Of a stretch of 5,513 bases of DNA, positions 1 to 5,513 are shown piece by piece. The DNA is from Bacteroidales bacterium 45-6. GTDB taxonomy: Bacteria; Bacteroidota; Bacteroidia; Bacteroidales; Dysgonomonadaceae. The stretch is from contig MKRS01000685.1 of NCBI GenBank assembly GCA_001897035.1, positions 1 through 5,513 of the forward strand. Direction: 5' to 3'. The translations under genes and the position numbers were made by a program. The notes under the pieces are model-generated. The model saw nothing but the letters and a program-made list of their open reading frames with translations, did no database searches and was not told the origin of the DNA. Each line of letters starts with the position of its first letter. The stretch's first letter is position 1.

Positions 1-1311
1 AACTTCCTGCGCACCTATTTCAATATACAGGAACTTACTTCCGATGAAGCCAAGTGTGCCTGGAGCGACAATGATGAAAAATTTTATTCGCAGACAATCT
101 TGAAACCCGATAACTATATAGGATACATGCTTTACCAACGTTGCATGTTGAATATCGTGTTCGCTAACGAATTTTTAAAAAACACAAAAATGCCAGTAGT
201 GCAAGTTACCGACCTTGATCGCATGAGAGCAGAAGTACGCACATTGAGGGCGATGAACTACTTCTTCCTGCTGGATGTGTATGGAAATCCAGGTTGGGTG
301 ACAGAAGACCAAGCGGTGACCGAACTTCCCAAACAATTGGGACGTGAAGGATTGTTCAATTGGATTGAGAGCGAACTGCTTGACGTTGAAAAGGGCGGAC
401 TTCTGAAGGATTATTCTGTGAATTCTACTTATGGATTAGTTACAAACCAATTGGTGCAAACCCTGTTGGCGAAACTATACCTGAACGCAGAAGTTTACAC
501 CGGCAAAGCCCGTTGGAGCGATGCGCTCACTTACGCGAAGAAAGTTACCTCATATTCAGGACTTGCGCTCGAATCAACGTATCAGAACTTGTTCTGTGCG
601 GACAACAGCCGGTCGAAAGAAATTATTCTCGCTCTGCCTTACGACTTCACCCAAGCCCAGGATTGGGGTGGAATGACCTTTGTGATGGCTTCTTCCACAT
701 CCGGCGACATGACGGGTGCGTTGCTGGACTTCAATGCCTCCTGGGCAGGCAACAGAGCCACCCAACAATTGACTAACCTCTTCGCCTCGAACGACAAACG
801 GGCATTGTTCTTCACCGACAAACGGGATCAAAACATGACCGAACTAAATAACTTCGAAAAGGGGTGGTCGGTGATGAAATTTACGAATAGAGGTTGGAAT
901 GGTGCGGAAAACCCAAATGGAATAGGCCAATGGGTGGACACCGATTTTCCTCTTTTTCGTTTGGCGGACGTGATTTTGATTCAAGCCGAAGCCGAACTTA
1001 GAATGGGTGACGCCGCCAATGCTTTGATTGATTTCAACAAGGTTCATGCCCATGCAAGAACGGGGTTATCCCCCGCATCTTATGTCACATTAGACGATAT
1101 TTTGGCCGAGAGAGGCCGGGAACTCTATTGGGAAGCTCAACGCCGCACAGATTTGATCCGCTTCGGAAAATTTGCCAAAGGTTATAACTGGGCTTGGAAA
1201 GGTGGTGCGAAGGACGGTGTCGATATCGACAAAAAATACGAGCTTTTGCCTATCAGCACGAAGCATTTGACGGGTAATCCGGCTTTGGTACAAAACGAAT
1301 TGTACAGATAA
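1..1311 (+). CDS. susD: SusD-like (RagB/SusD family) outer-membrane glycan-binding protein, 5' end missing
   Basis: The frame is open from base 1 and gives 436 residues before TAA at 1309. SusD proteins usually have about 500-550 residues, so the signal peptide, lipobox and roughly 70-110 residues lie outside the window. The visible protein begins NFLRTYFNIQELTSDEAKCA, a typical early SusD segment, so the TTG at 100 is not the start. Other family hallmarks (window residue numbers): AEVRTLRAMNYFFLLDVYG at 77-95, LFRLADVILIQAEAELR near 318-334, and ERGRELYWEAQRRTDLIRFG at 370-389. The end, NPALVQNELYR, resembles the usual NPxLxQNxGY tail. SusD is a mostly helical TPR-like surface lipoprotein that caps the SusC TonB-dependent porin and delivers bound glycan to it. 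Starch or another alpha-glucan as ligand is inferred from the amylase and SusE/F neighbours. The susE-like gene follows after 51 bases, consistent with one transcript. Confidence 0.95.
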   Translation, partial: NFLRTYFNIQELTSDEAKCAWSDNDEKFYSQTILKPDNYIGYMLYQRCMLNIVFANEFLKNTKMPVVQVTDLDRMRAEVRTLRAMNYFFLLDVYGNPGWVTEDQAVTELPKQLGREGLFNWIESELLDVEKGGLLKDYSVNSTYGLVTNQLVQTLLAKLYLNAEVYTGKARWSDALTYAKKVTSYSGLALESTYQNLFCADNSRSKEIILALPYDFTQAQDWGGMTFVMASSTSGDMTGALLDFNASWAGNRATQQLTNLFASNDKRALFFTDKRDQNMTELNNFEKGWSVMKFTNRGWNGAENPNGIGQWVDTDFPLFRLADVILIQAEAELRMGDAANALIDFNKVHAHARTGLSPASYVTLDDILAERGRELYWEAQRRTDLIRFGKFAKGYNWAWKGGAKDGVDIDKKYELLPISTKHLTGNPALVQNELYR

Positions 1312-1362
1312 CCAGTTCCTTTTGGGATACTAGAAAAAACATTCCACTAAAAAACAAATCGT

Positions 1363-2493
1363 ATGAAAAATTTGAATTATATATTGAGTTTTATCATGGG
1401 GCTGTTGGCTTTCTCTTCCTGCGAGTCAGACCGGGAATCAAACCCTACACTTGAAACTCCCACCGAATTTGTGCTCAACACACCCCGCTATGCAAGCGGC
1501 GAATACAACCTGAAGGAAGCGAACACCGTTTTGCTCACTTGCTCGCAGCCTAACTATGGCTATTCTGCCCCAGTTGTGTATTCCGTTCAAGTGGCTACGA
1601 AAGCCGATTTTTCGGACTTCACCACTTTGCCAACCACCTACACCATGGCGCGGATGGAAGTTCCCGCTATTGAATTGGCCAGAGCTATTGTTCCCTTGCT
1701 CGGAATTGAATACGAAAAAGATTTTCCTACTACCGATTTCCCCGTTTACATCCGCCTGAGTGCATCCATTCCAAATGCGCCAAATGGCTACACGGCTTTG
1801 TCAAATGTAATTACTTTGCCTAAAGTGCTTAGTTATTTTGCTTTGGATCCATTGGTTATGCCAGAAAATATGTATGCGATAGGCGATTTTGCATCTTGGG
1901 ATTGGTCAAAATCGTTCTCGATGATTCCTGTTAATGGAACGGCCGGCAAATTCTGGGCATTGCTGTGGTGTGAAAAAGACAAAGGCATGAAATTCAATGC
2001 GGCCAAGGCATGGGATAACAACCAGTTCGGAGTAGCCGATAATGTCACCATCAATGGCATTTCCTATACGGCAAGCAGCGACAAAAGCATCGTGTTTGGC
2101 GAAACAGGCTGGCGTCTAGTGGTACTGACCACCAATATCGTAGGCCGATCCTACACTTATACACTTGATTTCCTTGCCCCCAATGTCTATATTTTCGGAG
2201 CAGCTAACGGCGGCATCTGGAGTGCTGACGACAACTGGAAATTCACCGTTCCAACAACTTCCGACGGAGAGTTTGTATCACCTGCTCTGGCAGCTGATTG
2301 CGATGGCTCGGATGCTGCCAACCTGCGCATGTGCGTTGTGATTCCAAGCACCGACTGGTGGAGATCTGAATTCATTGTTTTGGATGGTAAAATAGCGTAT
2401 CGTGCCAATGGTGGCGACCAAACCCGTGTGGGTTGCAAAGCCGGACAAAAAGTCCATCTCAATATTTTGGCAGGCACAGGTAGCATTAAATAG
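1363..2493 (+). CDS. susE: SusE-like starch-binding outer-membrane lipoprotein
   Basis: The protein has 376 residues, close to the roughly 390 of B. thetaiotaomicron SusE. The N-terminus MKNLNYILSF is followed by a hydrophobic stretch and Cys20 in AFSSC, a lipoprotein signal. The residues after it (CESDRE) are acidic, which in Bacteroidota often marks export to the cell surface. Residues about 28-153 form the SusE-type N-terminal Ig-like domain (TPTEFVLNTP; YSVQVATKADFSDF at 73-86). Residues about 169-270 look like a SusE/SusF starch-binding module, with MYAIGDFASWDWS at 170-182 and KGMKFNAAKAWDNNQFG at 207-223. Residues about 273-376 form a second, more divergent module (VYIFGAANGGIW, then DWWRSEFIVLDG). 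The expected role is holding starch at the surface, without catalysis. The ATG at 1363 is chosen because it opens directly into the signal peptide and follows an A-rich leader. The next lipoprotein gene is 31 bases downstream. Ligand is inferred from family and context. Confidence 0.9.
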   Translation: MKNLNYILSFIMGLLAFSSCESDRESNPTLETPTEFVLNTPRYASGEYNLKEANTVLLTCSQPNYGYSAPVVYSVQVATKADFSDFTTLPTTYTMARMEVPAIELARAIVPLLGIEYEKDFPTTDFPVYIRLSASIPNAPNGYTALSNVITLPKVLSYFALDPLVMPENMYAIGDFASWDWSKSFSMIPVNGTAGKFWALLWCEKDKGMKFNAAKAWDNNQFGVADNVTINGISYTASSDKSIVFGETGWRLVVLTTNIVGRSYTYTLDFLAPNVYIFGAANGGIWSADDNWKFTVPTTSDGEFVSPALAADCDGSDAANLRMCVVIPSTDWWRSEFIVLDGKIAYRANGGDQTRVGCKAGQKVHLNILAGTGSIK

Positions 2494-2524
2494 TCAGAGA
2501 TAACTCATTAATTGATTTAGAAAG

Positions 2525-3460
2525 ATGAAAAAATTAATATATATACTGTCGTTGCTATTTATTGGATTCACCTCGTGCAACGAAGATTTCAACGAAGGCA
2601 TTTCCCCGCAAAGCAATCCGCAGGAAGGGGCACAAAGTTTCGAAGGATTGACCCTCAAGCTGGGAAGCAACTTCAACAATGCGCTCAGTCTTGCCAATTT
2701 TGCGGTGACAGACACCTTGAAGGCTATTGAAGCAACAGCCTCTCCTGAACTGAACGCAAAATCCAAGATCGAATACACCTTGGAAATTTCGAAGACAGCC
2801 GATTTTGCCAAAGTGGCGGAAATGGATGCCGGAACAGGTTCACAATTGAAAGTAGCAGATTTGAATACTGCATTCCGCACTATATTCGGAAATTCACCCG
2901 CACAAAAGGACGTTTATGTCCGTTGCAAAGCCTACATCGTAGAAGGCACTTCTCGCATCCAATATGGAGACTACTTCAATTTCGGATCTACGAAAGTAAC
3001 GCCCATTCCGCTTGACGTAACCATTGACGAGGCATATTCCTTGGTGAAAAATGCCGGAAGTTCGTGGGATGTAGCCAATATGACGGTGTTCAACCACAGC
3101 AGCGAAAATGTGTATGATGATCCTATTTTCACCCTCACATTCCAAACCACAGCCAACAACACCATGATTAAGTTTGTGCCGAAATCCTTGCTTTCGCAGG
3201 TTCAAAACAATGTATGGACAGGTGTGGTGGGTGCTAAAACAGATGGGACGACCGACCTCACGGGCGATTTGACCACCAGCAACAGCGGCAGTATCGTGAT
3301 TGCCACGGCTCAATGGGTGAAAGTGACCCTCAACATGATGACCTCAAAATATACCGTTGAATTGCTTGGCCAAATCAGTCCATATTTGTGGACACCCGGT
3401 GCACACCAAGTTGGACGCCAGCGACATCCACCAAGTTGTATTCAGCCAATATGGACTTGA
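2525..3460 (+). CDS. SusE/SusF-like lipoprotein, N-terminal part of a frameshifted gene
   Basis: This frame encodes 311 residues, but only the first 295 look native; the last 16 (VGRQRHPPSC...) are an out-of-frame tail before TGA. MKKLIYILSLLFIGFTSC is a lipoprotein signal with Cys18, followed by acidic NEDFNE, again suggesting surface display. Residues about 38-158 resemble the SusE N-terminal Ig-like domain (IEYTLEISKTADFAKVAEMD at 82-101; DVYVRCKAYI at 129-138). Residues about 160-283 form a separate beta-rich middle domain (IPLDVTIDEAYSLVKNAGSS onward) found in some SusE/F relatives; I cannot name it with certainty. At residues 286-295 (PYLWTPGAHQ) the first starch-binding module begins and is interrupted. 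The rest continues in another frame to 3927; joined, the protein would have 467 residues, near SusF (about 485). Whether the break is real or a sequencing error cannot be told here. It is not clear whether this is a SusF or a second SusE orthologue, so no symbol is given. Confidence 0.85.
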   Translation: MKKLIYILSLLFIGFTSCNEDFNEGISPQSNPQEGAQSFEGLTLKLGSNFNNALSLANFAVTDTLKAIEATASPELNAKSKIEYTLEISKTADFAKVAEMDAGTGSQLKVADLNTAFRTIFGNSPAQKDVYVRCKAYIVEGTSRIQYGDYFNFGSTKVTPIPLDVTIDEAYSLVKNAGSSWDVANMTVFNHSSENVYDDPIFTLTFQTTANNTMIKFVPKSLLSQVQNNVWTGVVGAKTDGTTDLTGDLTTSNSGSIVIATAQWVKVTLNMMTSKYTVELLGQISPYLWTPGAHQVGRQRHPPSCIQPIWT

Positions 3461-3927
3461 TTTATACAGGATTCTCGTATCTGACAGGCGAGTTCAAATT
3501 GACTTCGGCTCCCGATTGGGCACATACTAATTACGGTACCGCCAACGGCAAGCTGGATACGGGAGGAGGCAATCTGTCAGTTGCATCGGCTGGATTCTAC
3601 TTCATCAAAGCCAATTTGAACGACATGAGCTACTCCGTAGTGGCTACGAACTGGGGATTGATCGGTGCTGCCACTGCCGGCGGATGGGACACCAGCACGG
3701 CCATGACGTATAACCAAGCGGACAACTCGTGGAATGTAACGACCAACTTGTCAGCGGGCGAGTTCAAATTCCGGGCCAATGACGGATGGGAGATCAACGT
3801 GGGCGGCACCACCGACCATCTGACTCAAAATGGAAGCAACCTCTCGGTGAGCGCAGCCGGAAATTATACGGTGAAGCTCTACCTGATCAACGACGAGACG
3901 AGCTATTGCACCGTCACCAAAAATTAA
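3388..3927 (+). CDS. SusE/SusF-like lipoprotein, C-terminal starch-binding part in a shifted frame
   Basis: This is the continuation of the gene starting at 2525, in the -1 frame. The GTG at 3388 is only the first possible start in this frame; native-looking sequence begins with Trp at 3412 (WTPATSTKLYSANMD). There is no signal peptide, and the stretch overlaps the upstream frame, so independent translation is unlikely. In joined numbering it holds two tandem SusE/SusF-type starch-binding modules. The first is at about 286-373 (FSYLTGEFKLTSAPDW, then GGGNLSVASAGFYFIKANL). The second is at about 375-467 (WGLIGAATAGGWDTSTAMTY, then SAGEFKFRANDGWEINVGG and NLSVSAAGNYTVKLYL). The Trp residues in GGWD, DGW and APDW are candidates for sugar stacking. 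If the frameshift is real, the cell would make a truncated lipoprotein lacking both binding modules. TAA at 3925 is followed by the hairpin-bearing gap before the amylase. Confidence 0.8.
   Translation: MDTRCTPSWTPATSTKLYSANMDLIYTGFSYLTGEFKLTSAPDWAHTNYGTANGKLDTGGGNLSVASAGFYFIKANLNDMSYSVVATNWGLIGAATAGGWDTSTAMTYNQADNSWNVTTNLSAGEFKFRANDGWEINVGGTTDHLTQNGSNLSVSAAGNYTVKLYLINDETSYCTVTKN
3407..3414 (+). other. Apparent 1-base deletion (frameshift site)
   Basis: The upstream frame reads CAC CAA (His-Gln) at 3404-3409 and then GTT GGA. Inserting one G at 3410 gives CAC CAA GGT TGG ACG, i.e. HQGWTPA, and joins both halves into one open frame of 1404 bases. H-Q-G-W is the sequence expected at this point of a SusE/F starch-binding module (PG-HQGW). 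There is no X-XXY-YYZ slippery heptamer here, so programmed frameshifting is unlikely. The choice between a sequencing or assembly error and a true mutation is open. Confidence 0.8.
3487..3770 (+). repeat. Direct repeat from duplicated starch-binding modules
   Basis: The 14-mer GGCGAGTTCAAATT occurs at 3487-3500 and again at 3757-3770, exactly 270 bases (90 codons) apart and in the same frame. It encodes GEFK plus a hydrophobic residue at the same place in each module. A second pair, NLSVASAG and NLSVSAAG, lies 89 codons apart. This is internal duplication within a coding sequence, not a mobile repeat. Confidence 0.7.
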
Positions 3928-3958
3928 AGAAGTTCATGACCCTTTAGACTGATTAGAT

Positions 3959-3997
3959 TGGGCGGGATGCAGATTCTCCGAAAATGCTCCCCGCCCA
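3959..3997 (+). promoter_or_regulatory. GC-rich hairpin between lipoprotein and amylase genes
   Basis: GGGCGGG at 3960-3966 pairs perfectly with CCCGCCC at 3990-3996, and T3959 can pair with A3997. Inside, GCA (3969-3971) can pair with TGC (3985-3987) and TTC (3974-3976) with GAA (3980-3982). No T-run follows, so it is not a canonical intrinsic terminator. It starts 32 bases after the lipoprotein stop codon. An mRNA-stability or processing element that sets the lipoprotein-to-amylase ratio, or a weak attenuator, is possible. The structure is seen; its function is inferred. Confidence 0.5.
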
Positions 3998-4000
3998 TAT

Positions 4001-4015
4001 CTTCCAGTTGGGAAG
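4001..4015 (+). promoter_or_regulatory. Small second hairpin upstream of the amylase
   Basis: CTTCC at 4001-4005 and GGAAG at 4011-4015 form a perfect 5-bp stem with the 5-base loop AGTTG. It lies three bases after the larger hairpin and 26 bases before the amylase ATG. The following TTAATCAAATTTTG is A/T-rich but lacks a clean T-tract. A stem this short could arise by chance; its position beside the GC-rich hairpin is the main reason to note it. Confidence 0.3.
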
Positions 4016-4041
4016 TTAATCAAATTTTGAATGTATCCGAT

Positions 4042-5513
4042 ATGTTGAAAAAAATTGTATCCATCGTTCTCTTTTTCATTTGTGCGTGCAGCGGATCTTG
4101 GTCGCAAATTGTGACTTCCGATCCGGCTTTCCCAACGGCGAACGGGGCAGTCAACATCATTTTCGACGCATCCCTTGCATCCGGCGGGTTGGCCACTTAC
4201 AGCGGAACGGACGTTTACGCCCACACCGGTGTGATTACCGACAAAAGCACCTCGGGTTCCGATTGGAAATACGCCACCACTTGGCTCAACAACGCCACCA
4301 AGTATAAAATGACTTCGTTGGGAAACAAGAAATGGCAATTGACTATTTCCCCCGACATCCGCACTTTTTATAGTGTTCCGTCCAACGAAACGATTCTCAA
4401 ACTTGCCTTTGTTTTCCGCAACTCCACAGGTTCGGTGGAAGGCAAGGATGCCGGAAAAGATATATTTGTCAATGTCTATTCTACGGGGCTGAATGTGGCT
4501 TTTACTTCTCCCGCAACCGACCAGACGATTTCGAAGGGAAGCGCATTGGCATTTTCGGCCACAAGCTCCATCGCCACCGATTTGCGCCTGCTGATGAATG
4601 GCACATCCATCGCTACCGCCGCATCTGCCACATCGTTGAACTTCAACCAGACATTCAACGAGGAAGGAAATTTCCAGATGGTGGTGCAAGCCGGAAGCGG
4701 AACAAGCATGGCCAGCGACACGGTGAACGTGTATGTCACCAAAGCGCAGGTGAATGCTCCGAGACCGAGCGGAACTCGCGCTGGAATCAACCTCATCGAC
4801 AACACCACCGCCACGCTTGTGCTGTATGCTCCGGGAAAATCATCGGTGTTTGCGTTGGGCGACTTCAACAATTGGGCGTTGTCTAACAACTACATGCTTA
4901 ACAAAGATGGTGATTATTGGTGGATAACCCTCACCGGATTGACTCCCGGGCAAGAATATGCTTTTCAATACCTCGTGGACGGAAGCCTGCGGATCGCCGA
5001 TCCTTACACCGAAAAAGTGCTTGACCCTTGGAACGATTCGTATATTCCATCTTCGGTTTACCCCGATTTGAAAAGCTATCCTACGGGAAAAACAACAGGA
5101 ATTGTATCTGTTCTACAAACAGGTCAAACCCCTTATCAGTGGCAAACCACAAATTTCAACTTGCCGCCAAAAGACAAATTGGTGATCTACGAATTGCTTG
5201 TACGCGATTTCACTTCCTTGCACAGTTTTGATGCCGTAAAAAGCAAACTTGACTATCTCCAATCGCTGGGTATCAACGCCATTGAGCTGATGCCGGTGAA
5301 CGAATTTGAAGGAAACAACAGCTGGGGATACAACCCTTCGTTCTACTTTGCCGTGGACAAATATTACGGCATCAAAAACACCTACAAAGCTTTCATCGAC
5401 GAATGTCATCGCCGCGGAATCGCAGTCATCATGGACTTGGTGCTGAACCACTCTTATGGGCAATCGCCTTTCGTGCAGCTCTACTGGGACTCGGCCAACA
5501 ACCGCCCGGCAGC
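4042..5513 (+). CDS. Secreted GH13 alpha-amylase-family enzyme with N-terminal accessory domains, 3' end missing
   Basis: The frame is open to the window edge (490 complete codons). MLKKIVSIVLFFICACSGSW is a signal sequence; Cys16 could be a lipoprotein cysteine, or signal peptidase I could cut after SWS at 19-21. Residues about 24-148 form an N-terminal domain (DPAFPTANGAVNIIFDA; DVYAHTGVI) that I cannot name. About 150-234 look Ig-like. About 249-340 are a CBM48-like domain (ATLVLYAPG; ALGDFNNW at 271-278; YAFQYLVDG). The GH13 barrel starts near 375: YELLVRDF (383-390), GINAIELMPV, SWGYNPSFYF (427-436, substrate-contacting Tyr430) and conserved region I DLVLNH at 465-470. Regions II-IV, with the catalytic Asp, Glu and Asp, lie beyond the window. 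It likely hydrolyses starch or a related alpha-glucan outside the cell and holds the susG position. ATG 4042 is chosen because the in-frame ATG at 3967 would put 25 polar residues before the signal and lies inside the hairpin. Exact specificity (amylase, pullulanase or other) is undetermined. Confidence 0.93.
   Translation, partial: MLKKIVSIVLFFICACSGSWSQIVTSDPAFPTANGAVNIIFDASLASGGLATYSGTDVYAHTGVITDKSTSGSDWKYATTWLNNATKYKMTSLGNKKWQLTISPDIRTFYSVPSNETILKLAFVFRNSTGSVEGKDAGKDIFVNVYSTGLNVAFTSPATDQTISKGSALAFSATSSIATDLRLLMNGTSIATAASATSLNFNQTFNEEGNFQMVVQAGSGTSMASDTVNVYVTKAQVNAPRPSGTRAGINLIDNTTATLVLYAPGKSSVFALGDFNNWALSNNYMLNKDGDYWWITLTGLTPGQEYAFQYLVDGSLRIADPYTEKVLDPWNDSYIPSSVYPDLKSYPTGKTTGIVSVLQTGQTPYQWQTTNFNLPPKDKLVIYELLVRDFTSLHSFDAVKSKLDYLQSLGINAIELMPVNEFEGNNSWGYNPSFYFAVDKYYGIKNTYKAFIDECHRRGIAVIMDLVLNHSYGQSPFVQLYWDSANNRPA

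Larger units (their letters stand above)
1..5513 (+). other. Sus-like polysaccharide utilization locus, partial
   Basis: Four same-strand genes in the order SusD, SusE-like, SusE/F-like and GH13 enzyme, with gaps of 51, 31 and 114 bases, match the D-E-F-G order of the B. thetaiotaomicron starch operon. A SusC-type transporter gene is expected immediately left of the window. No promoter with a convincing Bacteroidota consensus (TTTG, then TAnnTTTG) was found within the segment, so transcription probably starts upstream. The first two gaps are A/T-rich and contain no recognisable element. Confidence 0.85.

Noticed and set aside
100..102. TTG as the start codon of the susD-like gene
   Set aside because: The 33 in-frame codons before it are typical SusD sequence, so the gene runs off the left edge.
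2494..2880. 128-codon open frame on the - strand
   Set aside because: It overlaps the signal peptide and N-terminal domain of the SusE/F-like gene, and its translation looks like a reverse-complement artefact.
2894..3313. 139-codon open frame on the - strand
   Set aside because: It is antisense to the SusE/F-like lipoprotein, which has convincing family sequence on the + strand.
3404..3414. Programmed -1 ribosomal frameshifting
   Set aside because: There is no slippery heptamer, and a single missing G restores the exact family motif, so a base loss or sequencing error explains it better.
3967..3969. In-frame ATG as an earlier amylase start
   Set aside because: It would add 25 mostly polar residues before the signal peptide and lies inside the GC-rich hairpin; ATG 4042 opens directly into the signal sequence.
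3954..4029. Possible Bacteroidota promoter -7 boxes (TAGATTGG at 3954, AAATTTTG at 4022)
   Set aside because: Each differs from TAnnTTTG by one base and neither has a TTTG element at the right upstream spacing; the second lies only 12 bases before the ATG.
3960..4029. Rho-independent terminator
   Set aside because: Neither hairpin is followed by a T-tract, and the downstream amylase fits the same operon.
4031..4048. Five-codon leader ORF (ATG to TGA) overlapping the amylase start
   Set aside because: A 5-codon frame is easily due to chance and nothing in its sequence suggests a regulatory leader peptide.
3934..4689. 251-codon open frame on the - strand over the intergenic gap and amylase start
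   Set aside because: It is antisense to a clear signal peptide and amylase N-terminal domains, its translation is rich in Cys, Arg and Gly with no recognisable domain, and it would run against the operon.
4476..4889. 137-codon open frame on the - strand
   Set aside because: It lies wholly inside the amylase coding sequence and shows no domain or start context; it is a complement-strand shadow.

Overview
The window is a four-gene piece of a starch/glycan utilization (Sus-like) operon from a Bacteroidota bacterium, most plausibly of the order Bacteroidales. The grounds are a SusD-family glycan-binding lipoprotein, two SusE/SusF-type lipoproteins and a GH13 alpha-amylase-type enzyme, all on the + strand with short gaps. 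Starts are preceded by A/T-rich leaders rather than Shine-Dalgarno sequences, as is usual in this phylum. The genus cannot be named from the sequence alone.

Layout: 1-1311 is the 3' part of a susD-like gene, open at the left edge with about 70-110 N-terminal codons outside. 1363-2493 is an intact susE-like lipoprotein gene. 2525-3927 is a second SusE/SusF-like lipoprotein gene that is split into two reading frames by an apparent single-base loss near position 3410; restoring one G gives one 467-residue protein. 3928-4041 is the longest non-coding gap and holds two consecutive hairpins. 4042 to the right edge is the 5' part of a secreted GH13 enzyme with at least two accessory domains before its CBM48-like and catalytic domains; only the first part of the catalytic barrel is in view.

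How the genes work together, by analogy with the susCDEFG operon of Bacteroides thetaiotaomicron: surface lipoproteins (SusD, SusE, SusF) hold starch or related alpha-glucans, a surface or secreted GH13 enzyme cuts them, and the oligosaccharides enter through a SusC-type TonB-dependent porin, whose gene would be expected just left of the window. The gene order D-E-F-amylase matches that operon. The amylase, however, has a different architecture from classical SusG: it carries an N-terminal module chain and a CBM48-like domain.

I found no RNA gene, mobile element, CRISPR array or phage feature. The region is a recognisable Sus-like locus rather than a wholly new system. The points most worth a second look are the frameshift, the paired hairpins before the amylase, and the N-terminal architecture and localization of the amylase.
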